This document shows, piece by piece, positions 53,341 through 64,000 of a stretch of DNA of 64,000 bases (position 1 is the first letter of the stretch; each line of letters begins with the position of its first letter). Position numbers and translations under genes: made by a program. The DNA comes from Streptomyces aquilus. GTDB taxonomy: Bacteria; Actinomycetota; Actinomycetes; Streptomycetales; Streptomycetaceae. The stretch covers positions 6,138,001 to 6,202,000 of the forward strand of contig NZ_CP034463.1 in assembly GCF_003955715.1 (NCBI RefSeq). The letters are read 5' to 3'. The notes beneath the pieces were generated by a model. The model saw only the letters and a list, made by a program, of their open reading frames with translations, made no database searches and had not been told where the DNA came from.

Positions 53341-55305
53341 GTGGAGAACCTGATTGCGCTGCTGGTGGCGGCGCCCCTGCTCGGAGCGGCCGTACTGCTG
53401 TGCGGCGGCCGGCGCCTGGACCGCGTCGGCCACTGGATCGGCACCCTGCTCGCGGCCGTCTCCTTCGTGCTCGGCCTCGTCCTCTTCGCCGACCTGCTCG
53501 GCAAGAACGCCGAACACCGGACCCTGACGAGCCACCTGTTCAGCTGGGTCCCGGTCGAGGGCTTCCAGGCGGACGTCGCCTTCCGCCTCGACCAGCTGTC
53601 GATGACGTTCGTGCTGCTGATCACGGGCGTCGGCTCGCTGATCCACCTGTACTCGGTCGGGTACATGGAGCACGACGAGCGGCGCCGCCGCTTCTTCGGC
53701 TACCTGAACCTGTTCCTCGCGGCGATGCTGATCCTCGTCCTCGCCGACAACTACCTGCTGCTGTACGTCGGCTGGGAGGGCGTGGGTCTCGCGTCCTACC
53801 TGCTCATCGGCTTCTGGCAGCACAAGCCCAGCGCCGCCACCGCCGCGAAGAAGGCCTTCCTGGTCAACCGCGTCGGCGACATGGGCCTGTCGATCGCCAT
53901 CATGCTGATGTTCACGACGTTCGGGACGTTCGCCTTCGGCCCCGTCCTCGGCTCGCACGAGGAGCCCGGACTCGTCACCGGCGCCTCCGAGGCCACGCTC
54001 ACCGGCATCGCCCTGATGCTGCTGCTCGCCGCCTGCGGCAAGTCCGCCCAGGTGCCGCTCCAGTCCTGGCTCGGGGACGCGATGGAGGGCCCGACCCCGG
54101 TCTCGGCCCTGATCCACGCCGCGACGATGGTGACCGCGGGCGTCTACCTGATCGTCCGCTCCGCCAACATCTTCAACCTCGCCCCGGACGCGCAGCTCGT
54201 CGTCACCGTCGTCGGTGCCGTCACGCTCCTGTTCGGTGCGATCGTCGGTTGCGCGAAGGACGACATCAAGAAGGCGCTGGCCGGCTCGACCATGTCGCAG
54301 ATCGGCTACATGGTCCTCGCCGCGGGCCTCGGCCCCATCGGCTACGTCTTCGCGATCATGCACCTGGTGACGCACGGCTTCTTCAAGGCCGGGCTGTTCC
54401 TCGGCGCCGGTTCGGTCATGCACGGCATGAACGACGAGGTCGACATGCGCAAGTACGGCGGCCTGCGCAAGTACATGCCGGTCACCTTCGTGACGTTCGG
54501 CCTCGGCTACCTCGCCATCATCGGCTTCCCGGGTCTGTCCGGCTTCTTCTCCAAGGACAAGATCATCGAGGCGGCCTTCGCCAAGGGCGGCACCGAGGGC
54601 TGGATCCTCGGCGCCTGCGCCCTGCTGGGCGCGGCCATCACCGCCTTCTACATGACGCGCGTGATGCTGATGACGTTCTTCGGAGAAGAACGCTGGAGGA
54701 ACCAGCCGACCCGCTCCCCGGAGGCGCCCAGCGCGGAGCCCGCCGCCGAGCACCACGGCGAGCACGCGGAGCCGCACCCGCACGAGTCGCCGCGCTCCAT
54801 GACGATCCCGATGATCGTGCTGGCCTTCGGATCGGTCTTCGCGGGCGGCTTCTTCAGCATCGGTGACCGTTTCCTGCACTGGCTGGAGCCCGTCACCGGG
54901 CACAGCCACGGAGACGCGCCGATCAGCGCGGCCACGGTCACGGCGGCCACCGTGACGGTGATGGTCATCGGCGTCGCGATCGCCTGGCTCCAGTACGGGC
55001 GCCGCCCGGTCCCGGCCGTCGCCCCGCGCGGGTCGCTGCTCACCCGGGCCGCCCGGCGCGACCTGCTCCAGGACGACTTCAACCACGTGGTCCTGGTCCG
55101 CGGCGGCGAGCACCTCACGCGGTCCCTGGTGTACGTCGACCACACCCTGGTCGACGGAGTCGTCAACGGCACGGCGGCCTCGGTCGGCGGCCTCTCCGGA
55201 CGGCTGCGCAGGCTCCAGAACGGCTACGCGCGGTCGTACGCGGTCTCGATGTTCGGCGGTGCGGCGGTTCTCATCGCCGCGACCCTGCTGATGAGGGCGG
55301 TCTGA
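53341..55305 (+). CDS. nuoL: NADH-quinone oxidoreductase subunit L
   Basis: 654 residues from GTG 53341. Antiporter-like membrane subunit with [53 protein letters not shown] and [15 protein letters not shown] His/Glu-rich cytoplasmic insert ([15 protein letters not shown]) lies at about 474-488. The amphipathic C-terminal helix reaches along NuoM and NuoN. Confidence 0.97.
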   Translation: MENLIALLVAAPLLGAAVLLCGGRRLDRVGHWIGTLLAAVSFVLGLVLFADLLGKNAEHRTLTSHLFSWVPVEGFQADVAFRLDQLSMTFVLLITGVGSLIHLYSVGYMEHDERRRRFFGYLNLFLAAMLILVLADNYLLLYVGWEGVGLASYLLIGFWQHKPSAATAAKKAFLVNRVGDMGLSIAIMLMFTTFGTFAFGPVLGSHEEPGLVTGASEATLTGIALMLLLAACGKSAQVPLQSWLGDAMEGPTPVSALIHAATMVTAGVYLIVRSANIFNLAPDAQLVVTVVGAVTLLFGAIVGCAKDDIKKALAGSTMSQIGYMVLAAGLGPIGYVFAIMHLVTHGFFKAGLFLGAGSVMHGMNDEVDMRKYGGLRKYMPVTFVTFGLGYLAIIGFPGLSGFFSKDKIIEAAFAKGGTEGWILGACALLGAAITAFYMTRVMLMTFFGEERWRNQPTRSPEAPSAEPAAEHHGEHAEPHPHESPRSMTIPMIVLAFGSVFAGGFFSIGDRFLHWLEPVTGHSHGDAPISAATVTAATVTVMVIGVAIAWLQYGRRPVPAVAPRGSLLTRAARRDLLQDDFNHVVLVRGGEHLTRSLVYVDHTLVDGVVNGTAASVGGLSGRLRRLQNGYARSYAVSMFGGAAVLIAATLLMRAV

Positions 55306-55310
55306 TACCG

Positions 55311-56882
55311 ATGTCCTTTCCTCTGCTGACAGCGACGGCGGCGCTCCCCGCGATCGGGGCGGTCGTCACGGCCGCCGTACCGGCCGCGCAGCGCACCGCC
55401 GCCAAGTGGCTGGCGCTGCTCGTCTCGCTCGCCACCCTCGCCCTCGCGATCACCGTCCTGGTCCGCTTCGACCCGGACGGCGACCGCTACCAGCTCACCG
55501 AATCCCACTCCTGGATCGCGGACTTCGGAGTCCGCTACGAACTGGGTGTGGACGGCATCGGGGTGTCGCTCCTCGCGCTCACCGCCCTGCTGATCCCGTT
55601 CATCATCCTGGCGGGCTGGCACGACGCCGACCCGCTGGAGACCGGCAGCAAGCGGTGGCGGCCGACGCAGGGCTTCTTCGCCCTGATCCTGGCCGTCGAG
55701 GCGATGGTGATCATCTCCTTCGAGGCCACCGACGTCTTCCTCTTCTACATCTTCTTCGAAGCCATGCTGATCCCGATGTACTTCCTCATCGGCGGCTTCG
55801 GGGACCGGGCCCACGAGCACGGCGAGGAGGCGGCGTCCACGCAACGGTCGTACGCCGCCGTGAAGTTCCTGCTCTACAACCTGGTCGGCGGTCTGATCAT
55901 GCTGGCCGCGGTGATCGGCCTGTACGTGGTCGCCGGGAACTTCAGCCTCCAGGAGATCGCCGAGGCGCGGGCCAACGGCTCGCTCGACATGGCGACCAAC
56001 ACCGAACGCTGGCTGTTCCTGGGCTTCTTCTTCGCGTTCGCGGTGAAGGCGCCGCTGTGGCCGCTGCACACCTGGCTGCCCAACGCGATGGGCGAGGCCA
56101 CCGCCCCGGTCGCCGTCCTCATCACGGCGGTCGTCGACAAGGTCGGCACCTTCGCGATGCTCCGCTTCTGCCTCCAGCTCTTCCCGGAGGCGTCGAAGTG
56201 GGCGACGCCCGCGATCCTCGTCCTGGCGCTGATCAGCATCGTCTACGGGGCGCTGCTCGCCGTCGGCCAGCGGGACATCAAGCGGCTGGTGGCGTACGCG
56301 TCGATCTCGCACTTCGGCTTCATCATCATGGGCATCTTCGCGATGACCAGCCAGGGCCAGTCCGGCGCGACGCTCTACATGGTCAACCACGGTATTTCCA
56401 CGGCCGCGTTGATGCTGGTCGCGGGCTTCCTGATCTCGCGGCGCGGCTCGCGGCTCATCGCCGACTACGGCGGTGTGCAGAAGGTCGCCCCGGTGCTCGC
56501 CGGCACGTTCCTGATCGGTGGCCTCGCGACCCTGTCGCTGCCCGGACTCGCGCCGTTCGTCAGTGAGTTCCTGGTGCTGGTCGGCACGTTCTCCCGCTAC
56601 CCGGTGATCGGCATCATCGCCACCTTCGGCATCGTGCTCGCCGCGCTCTACACCCTCGTCCTCTACCAGCGGACGATGACGGGCCCGGTGAAGGCCGAGG
56701 TGTCCGCGATGCCGGACCTGCGGGTCCGTGAGCTCGTGGTCGTCGCACCGCTGATCGTCCTGCTGATCTTCCTCGGGGTCTATCCGAAGCCGGTCACGGA
56801 CATCGTCAACCCGGCGGTCAAGTCGACCTTGTCCGACGTACAGAAGAAGGACCCCCAGCCCGAGGTGGAGGCGGCCAAGTGA
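55311..56882 (+). CDS. nuoM: NADH-quinone oxidoreductase subunit M
   Basis: 523 residues from ATG 55311, six bases after nuoL. Antiporter-like subunit: YFLIGGFGDR, AVKAPLWPLHTWLPNAMGEA, LVAYASISHFGFIIMGIFA and MVNHGISTAALMLVAGFL. Proton-path lysines and the Glu of helix 5 are in these segments. It overlaps nuoN by 4 bases. Confidence 0.97.
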   Translation: MSFPLLTATAALPAIGAVVTAAVPAAQRTAAKWLALLVSLATLALAITVLVRFDPDGDRYQLTESHSWIADFGVRYELGVDGIGVSLLALTALLIPFIILAGWHDADPLETGSKRWRPTQGFFALILAVEAMVIISFEATDVFLFYIFFEAMLIPMYFLIGGFGDRAHEHGEEAASTQRSYAAVKFLLYNLVGGLIMLAAVIGLYVVAGNFSLQEIAEARANGSLDMATNTERWLFLGFFFAFAVKAPLWPLHTWLPNAMGEATAPVAVLITAVVDKVGTFAMLRFCLQLFPEASKWATPAILVLALISIVYGALLAVGQRDIKRLVAYASISHFGFIIMGIFAMTSQGQSGATLYMVNHGISTAALMLVAGFLISRRGSRLIADYGGVQKVAPVLAGTFLIGGLATLSLPGLAPFVSEFLVLVGTFSRYPVIGIIATFGIVLAALYTLVLYQRTMTGPVKAEVSAMPDLRVRELVVVAPLIVLLIFLGVYPKPVTDIVNPAVKSTLSDVQKKDPQPEVEAAK

Positions 56883-58528
56883 GCGCAACAGCCGTCCACA
56901 GCCTGTGGACAACCGCGGCCGATCCGATCTCGAAGATCGACGCGCCGAAGATCGAATACGGACAATTGTCGCCCACGCTGATCGTCGTCGGTGCGGCGAT
57001 CGTCGGGGTGCTCGTCGAGGCGTTCGTCCCGCGCAAGCAGCGGTACTACGTCCAGGTGTTCCTGTCCGCCGTGGCACTGGCCGCCGCCTTCGCCGCGGTC
57101 GTCGCCCTCGCGGCCGACGGGTACGCCACGACGAAGGCCGGGATCGCGGCGATGGGCGCCATCGCCGTCGACGGACCGGCGCTCTTCCTTCAGGGCACCA
57201 TCCTGCTGGCGGGCCTGGTCGGCCTGTTCACGTTCGCCGAACGCCGGCTCGATCCCGAGGCGCACGGCAACCGGGTCGACTCCTTCGCCGCCCAGGCCGC
57301 CTCGGTGCCGGGCAGCGACAGCGAGAAGGCGGCCGTGAAGGCCGGGTTCACCACCACCGAGGTGTTCCCGCTGCTGCTCTTCGCCGTCGCCGGCATGCTG
57401 ATCTTCCCCGCGGCCAACGACCTGCTGACGCTGTTCGTGGCCCTGGAGGTCTTCTCCCTGCCGCTGTACCTGATGTGCGCGCTGGCCCGCCGCAAGCGGC
57501 TCATGTCGCAGGAGGCCGCGGTCAAGTACTTCCTGCTCGGCGCCTTCGCCTCCGCGTTCACCCTGTTCGGCATCGCGCTGCTCTACGGCTACGCGGGCTC
57601 GGTGTCGTACGCCACGATCGCGCAGGTCGTCGACGGCACGGTCACGAACGTCGACCCGGCGCTCGCGGACACCATGGGCAACGACGCGCTGCTGCTGATC
57701 GGCGGCGCGATGATCGTGATGGGCCTGCTGTTCAAGGTCGGCGCGGTCCCGTTCCACATGTGGACGCCGGACGTCTACCAGGGCGCGCCGACGCCGGTGA
57801 CCGGGTTCATGGCGGCGGCGACGAAGGTGGCCGCGTTCGGTGCCCTGCTGCGGTTGCTGTACGTCGTCCTGCCCGGTCTGCGCTGGGACTGGCGGCCGGT
57901 CATGTGGGGCGTCGCCATCGTCACCATGCTCGGCGGCGCGATCGTCGCGATCACGCAGACCGACATCAAGCGGCTGCTGGCGTACTCGTCGATCGCGCAC
58001 GCGGGCTTCATCCTCGCGGGCGTCATCGCGACCACGCCGGACGGGGTGTCGTCCGTCCTCTTCTACCTGGCCGCGTACTCGTTCGTGACGATCGGCGCGT
58101 TCGCGGTGGTCACGCTGGTCCGCGACGCCGGCGGCGAGGCCACGCACCTGTCCAAGTGGGCGGGGCTCGGCCGCCGTTCGCCGCTGGTCGCGGCCGTGTT
58201 CGCGGTGTTCCTGCTGGCCTTCGCCGGCATTCCGCTGACCTCCGGGTTCGCCGGGAAGTTCGCCGTGTTCAAGGCGGCGGCGGAGGGCGGCGCGGCACCG
58301 CTGGTCGTGGTCGGTGTGATCTCGTCGGCGATCGCGGCGTTCTTCTACATCCGCGTCATCGTGCTGATGTTCTTCAGCGAGCCGCGGCCCGAGGGCCCGA
58401 CGGTCGCCGTGCCGTCGCCGCTGACGATGACGGCGATCGGCGTCGGTGTCGCGGTCACGCTGGTGCTCGGTGTGGCGCCGCAGTACTTCCTGGACCTGGC
58501 CAACCAGGCGGGAGTGTTCGTGCGCTGA
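56879..58528 (+). CDS. nuoN: NADH-quinone oxidoreductase subunit N
   Basis: 549 residues from GTG 56879. The third antiporter-like subunit, with EVFSLPLYLMCALARRK, KVGAVPFHMWTPDVYQGAPT, LLAYSSIAHAGFILAGVIA and FAGKFAVFKAAAEGG. An insert of about 20 polar residues after the third helix (ERRLDPEAHGNRVD) is typical of actinobacteria. It closes the nuoA-N operon. Confidence 0.97.
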   Translation: MSATAVHSLWTTAADPISKIDAPKIEYGQLSPTLIVVGAAIVGVLVEAFVPRKQRYYVQVFLSAVALAAAFAAVVALAADGYATTKAGIAAMGAIAVDGPALFLQGTILLAGLVGLFTFAERRLDPEAHGNRVDSFAAQAASVPGSDSEKAAVKAGFTTTEVFPLLLFAVAGMLIFPAANDLLTLFVALEVFSLPLYLMCALARRKRLMSQEAAVKYFLLGAFASAFTLFGIALLYGYAGSVSYATIAQVVDGTVTNVDPALADTMGNDALLLIGGAMIVMGLLFKVGAVPFHMWTPDVYQGAPTPVTGFMAAATKVAAFGALLRLLYVVLPGLRWDWRPVMWGVAIVTMLGGAIVAITQTDIKRLLAYSSIAHAGFILAGVIATTPDGVSSVLFYLAAYSFVTIGAFAVVTLVRDAGGEATHLSKWAGLGRRSPLVAAVFAVFLLAFAGIPLTSGFAGKFAVFKAAAEGGAAPLVVVGVISSAIAAFFYIRVIVLMFFSEPRPEGPTVAVPSPLTMTAIGVGVAVTLVLGVAPQYFLDLANQAGVFVR

Positions 58529-58544
58529 CCCGCGGTCGGCTGCG

Positions 58545-58581
58545 AAGGGCCCCGGTCTCCCCTTGTGGGACCGGGGCCCTT
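58545..58581 (+). terminator. Strong intrinsic terminator of the nuo operon
   Basis: AAGGGCCCCGGTC (58545-58557) pairs with GACCGGGGCCCTT (58569-58581), 13 base pairs with an 11-base loop, followed by T and then CGGG. It lies 16 bases past nuoN and 10 bases before the end of the converging gene, so it may serve both directions. Confidence 0.9.
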
Positions 58582-58591
58582 TCGGGTGCGC

Positions 58592-59080
58592 TCAGGCCGG
58601 GCACGTCACCGTCGGGTTGAAGGCCGTGAAGAGTCCGTCGGGGTTCCTCTTGTAGATCCACGCGTGCAGCGAGTAGACCTTCAGCACCGTGTCGTGGGAG
58701 AAGGTCTGACCGAACAGCGTCGGGGCCGTGGTCACGGCCGTGTCCGGAACGATCCACTCCACCCCGACCAGCTTGCGGGTGCTGGTGGTGGATCCGCCCT
58801 CGTACAGCAGGGCCTCGGGCTTGGCGGGATCGACAGCGGGGTCGGCCAGCAGCTGCCCGTTGACGTAGTGGTAGCCCATGTGGGGCACGCACGCGTTGGT
58901 GCGCGCGTAGCCGCCCGTGGGGGCGAAGGGCTCGTACGCGTACTTGCCGGTCGCCGCGTACGTGGGGACCAGGGCGGCCCAGGCGTCGTCCGCGGGCGCG
59001 GCCTGCGCGGGCGCGGCGGTCAGGGAGAAGGCACCGGCTATCGCCGCGGCGACGGCGGCCTTGAGGGGCCGAGAGAACAT
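58592..59080 (-). CDS. Small secreted protein of unknown function
   Basis: 162 residues from ATG 59080, with AAGGAG eight bases upstream. A signal peptide (KAAVAAAIAGAFSLTAAPAQA, cleavage after AQA) releases a ~130-residue domain. Features include NACVPHMGYHYVNG, EALLYEGG, LVGVEWIVPD and a C-terminal TVTCPA. Two cysteines may form a disulphide, and the His cluster near VPHMGYHY could bind a metal. The family is not recognised. Confidence 0.8.
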   Translation of the reverse strand: MFSRPLKAAVAAAIAGAFSLTAAPAQAAPADDAWAALVPTYAATGKYAYEPFAPTGGYARTNACVPHMGYHYVNGQLLADPAVDPAKPEALLYEGGSTTSTRKLVGVEWIVPDTAVTTAPTLFGQTFSHDTVLKVYSLHAWIYKRNPDGLFTAFNPTVTCPA

Positions 59081-59319
59081 GCGAGGGCTCCTTGAAGCGG
59101 AAGGGGCGCGCACCGGTCGAGGCGCGCTGTCCGGGAGGCGGGCCTCCCCTGCCCGCCTGAGCAGCATGTCCCCGGAGGCCGGAGCGCCTCCATGTGACGC
59201 GGACCATTGGAGTGAACGCGGAGCGTCACGGGACGGGCCTGTGGATAACTCCGGCGCTGTCGGTGCGGGCCCCTATCGTGGAGGCAGTGGTCGAGGGACG
59301 ACGTACGGGGGACAGGACT

Positions 59320-61326
<2,007 letters not shown>

Positions 61327-61344
61327 CCGTGGGCCCGGCACCCG

Positions 61345-64000
61345 TCACAGCGCCCGCGACGCGTACGCCCTGACGTCGGCGTCCGAGTCGGCCGTGGCCG
61401 TGGCCAGGGCGGCGCGGGCGGCCTCGGTGGCCCTGTGCCGGGTCAGGGCCATGACCGCCGCCTTGCGGACATCGGCGTTCGGGTCGGTGAGCGCCTTGGC
61501 CAGGGCGGGGACGGCGGTGTCGGCCTCCGCTCCGGAGAGGGCGGTCGCCGCTCCGGAGCGCACCTGCCAGGTGGCGTCGGCCAAGGCGGCGACGGCGCGC
61601 TCGGCGAGCGGTCCGGGGCAACCGGTGGTGCCCAGGGCGGCGTAGGCGGCGCCTCGTACCAGGGCGTCGGCGTCCGCCGTGAGCGTGGCGAGCGCCGGCA
61701 GGACGACGTCGAGGCGCCCTGTGGACACCGTCGCCAGGGCCTTGGCGAAGGTGACACGGACCTCGCGGGACGGGTCGGACGTCGCCGCGCGGGCCAGTTC
61801 CTCGGCGGCGTCGACCGAGACGAGGGCGCGTACGGCCTCGATGCGGACGGCGATGTCGTCGTCCGTCAGGGAGCCCGTGAACAGCGCGGTGTCGCCCAGC
61901 CGCAGGGCACGCAGGACGTCGAGGGCGGCAGCGCGCACGACCGGGTCGGGTTCGCGGAGGGCGACGGCGAGGCCCTCGCGCAGGGCGGGTTCGGGCGGGA
62001 GCGCCTCGACCAGCTCGCGCAGCGAGGCCGCGGCGGCGGCACGGACCTCGACGGCGGGGTCGCGGAGCGCGTCGGCCAGGGCGGGGCCGGTGCCCGGGGG
62101 CAGGGTCTCGGTGAGCACGGCGACGGCCTCACGTCGCACCGCGGCCGCAGGGTCGGTCAAGTAGGGCCGCAGGGCGTGGAGTTCCGGCTCCTCCTCGGCG
62201 AGGGCCACCAGCTCCAGGAGCCGGGTGGCCGAGTGCTCGGCGGCGGGTCGGGCGTCGAGCCCGGGATGGCGGTCGGAAGGGTCCGGGCCGCTGTCCTCGG
62301 CCACCGCCACCCCCGCCGCCACCGCCACCCCTGCCGCCACCGGCGCCCGGTCCCTGGACCCGGCCGTCGCCACGTCCTCCGGGTGCACCTCGCCGAGGTG
62401 TCGGGAGGGGCCGCCGGTCGGGGTGAACTCCTCGACCGGAACCAGATAGGGAGCCACGGGACGGGCCGTGAACTCCATCGCACCAGAGGGGGACTTGTGC
62501 AGATCGAGGTGGTGGAACCAGGAGGCGTCGTCGCGACGGGGGTGGTCGAGGCGGTCGTGGTAGAGGCCCCAGCGGGACTCCGTGCGGGCCAGGGACGCAC
62601 GCGCGGCCATCTCCGCGCAGTCGCGGATGAAGGAGACCTCGGCGCAGCGCATCAGCTCGTGCGGGGTGCGGGCGCCCATCGCGGCGATGTCGTCCCGCAT
62701 CCGCTCGAAGGACTCCAGGGCGAGCGACAGCCGGGCCCCCGACTTCGGCGGGGCCACGTAGTCGTTCACGAAGCGCCGCAGCTTGTACTCGACCTGGGGC
62801 TGCGGCGGGCCGTCCGGGTTGCGCAGCGGACGGTAGATCAGTTCGTGCGCCTCGCGGAGCTGGTCGGCGGGCAACTCCCCTTCGTACGCCGCGTACTGGG
62901 AAGCGTCCGCGCCCGCGAGGTCGCCGAAGACGAAGGCGCCGATCATGTAGTTGTGCGGGACGCAGGCCAGGTCGCCGGCGGCGTAGAGGCGGGGGACGGT
63001 GGTGCGGGCGTGGTCGTCGACCCGTACCCCCGAGGCGGAGTGGCCGCCGCACAGGCCGATCTCGGAGATGTGCATCTCGATGTCGTGGGTGCGGTAGTCG
63101 TGGCCGCGGCCCGCGTGGAACGTCCCGCGCGTGGGCCGCTCCGTGGAGTGCAGGATCGACTCCAACGCCGAGACCGACTCCTCGGGGAGGTGGCTGAGCT
63201 TGAGGTAGACCGGCCCCCGGTCGGACGCCACCTCCGCCGCGAACTCCGCCATCATCTGGCCGGACCAGTAGTCGGAGTCGACGAAGCGTTCGCCGTGCCG
63301 GTTGACCTGGTAGCCGCCGAAGGGGTTGGCGACGTAGGCGCAGGCGGGGCCGTTGTAGTCCTTGATCAGCGGGTTGATCTGGAAGCACTCGATGCCGGTG
63401 AGCTCGGCGCCCGCGTGGTAGGCCATGGCGTAGCCGTCACCCGCGTTGGTGGGGTTCTCGTAGGTGCCGTAGAGGTAGCCGGAGGCGGGCAGGCCGAGAC
63501 GGCCGCAGGCGCCGGTCGCGAGGATGACCGCGCCCGCGCGGACCGTCACGAAGGCGCCCGTGCGGGTGTTGAAGCCGACCGCTCCCACGGCCCGCCCGTC
63601 GTCGAGCGCCGTCAGCACCCGCACCGGCATCACCCGGTTCTCGATGCGGATCCGCTCCCGCATCTCGCGCCGCCGCAACTGCCGGTACAGGACCTTCTTG
63701 ACGTCCTTGCCCTCCGGCATCGGCAGCACATAGGAGCCGGAGCGGTGGACCTGGCGGACCGCGTAGTCGCCGTGCTCGTCCTTCTCGAACTTCACGCCGT
63801 ACGACTCCAGGCGCTGCACCATGCCGAAGCCGCGGGTGGCGGTCTGGCGGACGGTGGACTGGTCGACGATGCCGTCGTTGGCGCGGGTGATCTCGGCGAC
63901 GTAGTCGTCGGGCTCGGCGCGGCCGGGGACGACCGCGTTGTTGACGCCGTCCATGCCCATGGCGAGGGCGCCGGAGTGCCGGACGTGGGCCTTCTCCAGG
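61345..64000 (-). CDS. Fumarate reductase/succinate dehydrogenase-type flavoprotein fused to HEAT repeats (5' partial)
   Basis: The frame stays open to the right edge, so the N-terminus and the Rossmann FAD-binding start lie outside; at least 885 residues are visible. Upstream of the first in-window ATG (63960) the sequence reads LEKAHVRHSGALAMGMDGVN, the FAD-domain continuation. GAVILATGACGRLG, YLYGTYENPTNAGDG, GRGHDYRTHDIEMHISEIG and RLYAAGDLACVPHNYMIGAFVFGDLAG show an FrdA/AprA-like flavoprotein. After an Ala/Val-Gly linker the last ~300 residues are HEAT-like repeats (DPAVEVRAAAAASLREL, DADALVRGAAYAALG, PNADVRKAAVMAL). No iron-sulphur partner is in the window. Confidence 0.85.
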   Translation of the reverse strand, partial: LEKAHVRHSGALAMGMDGVNNAVVPGRAEPDDYVAEITRANDGIVDQSTVRQTATRGFGMVQRLESYGVKFEKDEHGDYAVRQVHRSGSYVLPMPEGKDVKKVLYRQLRRREMRERIRIENRVMPVRVLTALDDGRAVGAVGFNTRTGAFVTVRAGAVILATGACGRLGLPASGYLYGTYENPTNAGDGYAMAYHAGAELTGIECFQINPLIKDYNGPACAYVANPFGGYQVNRHGERFVDSDYWSGQMMAEFAAEVASDRGPVYLKLSHLPEESVSALESILHSTERPTRGTFHAGRGHDYRTHDIEMHISEIGLCGGHSASGVRVDDHARTTVPRLYAAGDLACVPHNYMIGAFVFGDLAGADASQYAAYEGELPADQLREAHELIYRPLRNPDGPPQPQVEYKLRRFVNDYVAPPKSGARLSLALESFERMRDDIAAMGARTPHELMRCAEVSFIRDCAEMAARASLARTESRWGLYHDRLDHPRRDDASWFHHLDLHKSPSGAMEFTARPVAPYLVPVEEFTPTGGPSRHLGEVHPEDVATAGSRDRAPVAAGVAVAAGVAVAEDSGPDPSDRHPGLDARPAAEHSATRLLELVALAEEEPELHALRPYLTDPAAAVRREAVAVLTETLPPGTGPALADALRDPAVEVRAAAAASLRELVEALPPEPALREGLAVALREPDPVVRAAALDVLRALRLGDTALFTGSLTDDDIAVRIEAVRALVSVDAAEELARAATSDPSREVRVTFAKALATVSTGRLDVVLPALATLTADADALVRGAAYAALGTTGCPGPLAERAVAALADATWQVRSGAATALSGAEADTAVPALAKALTDPNADVRKAAVMALTRHRATEAARAALATATADSDADVRAYASRAL

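Noticed and set aside
52807..55143. 778-codon antisense frame over nuoJ-L
   Set aside because: Asp/Glu/Arg/His-rich composition is the usual reflection of membrane-protein codons; nuo subunits occupy the sense strand.

Overview
This window is high-GC actinobacterial chromosome. It is almost certainly Streptomyces or a close relative: codon third positions are strongly G/C, GTG starts are frequent and TTG starts occasional, and it carries an SsgA-like sporulation protein, the futalosine menaquinone gene mqnC, a MenJ-type reductase and a complete actinobacterial complex I operon. The long open frames antisense to real genes are a side effect of GC content.

Region 1 (1-11.9 kb) is accessory and encodes mostly envelope proteins, nearly all on the minus strand. 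It holds a WXG100-type protein, a T7SS-type effector-like protein, a two-helix membrane protein and three members of a small family with a possible PsbP/LpqN-like fold. Next come a secreted four-cysteine protein translationally coupled to a lipoprotein, a tandem duplicate of that lipoprotein, two membrane proteins sharing an NPLHG...CxxC module, another lipoprotein and a four-helix membrane protein.

Region 2 (12.3-18.9 kb) is a plus-strand Flp/Tad pilus operon: CpaB-like, CpaE-like (degenerate P-loop), CpaF, TadB, TadC, a Flp pilin, two TadE-like pseudopilins and a TadG-like protein. Its prepilin peptidase lies 14 kb away at 33.3 kb, next to a large LysM/BTAD membrane protein.

Region 3 (19.2-30.0 kb) separates the two Tad parts. 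It contains an SsgA-like protein, a second WXG100 gene divergent from another PsbP-like gene, a CdiI-type immunity gene, and a 1511-residue T7SS-type RHS effector with a putative ADP-ribosyltransferase tip and a candidate immunity gene. A second copy of the four-cysteine protein/lipoprotein module follows.

Region 4 (34.1-41.7 kb) is core. It includes mqnC, menG and a menJ-like reductase (menaquinone synthesis and tailoring), a GH18-like lipoprotein, a PASTA protein, an acetyltransferase, peptide deformylase and an NlpC/P60 wall hydrolase.

Region 5 (42.3-58.6 kb) is nuoA-N: 14 genes, mostly overlapping by 4 bases, preceded by a Rex-type operator and closed by a strong hairpin terminator. Menaquinone is the electron acceptor of complex I in these bacteria, so regions 4 and 5 form a respiratory neighbourhood. 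The window ends with a small secreted protein, recQ, and a HEAT-repeat-fused flavoprotein cut by the right edge. I found no tRNA, rRNA, insertion sequence or CRISPR array.
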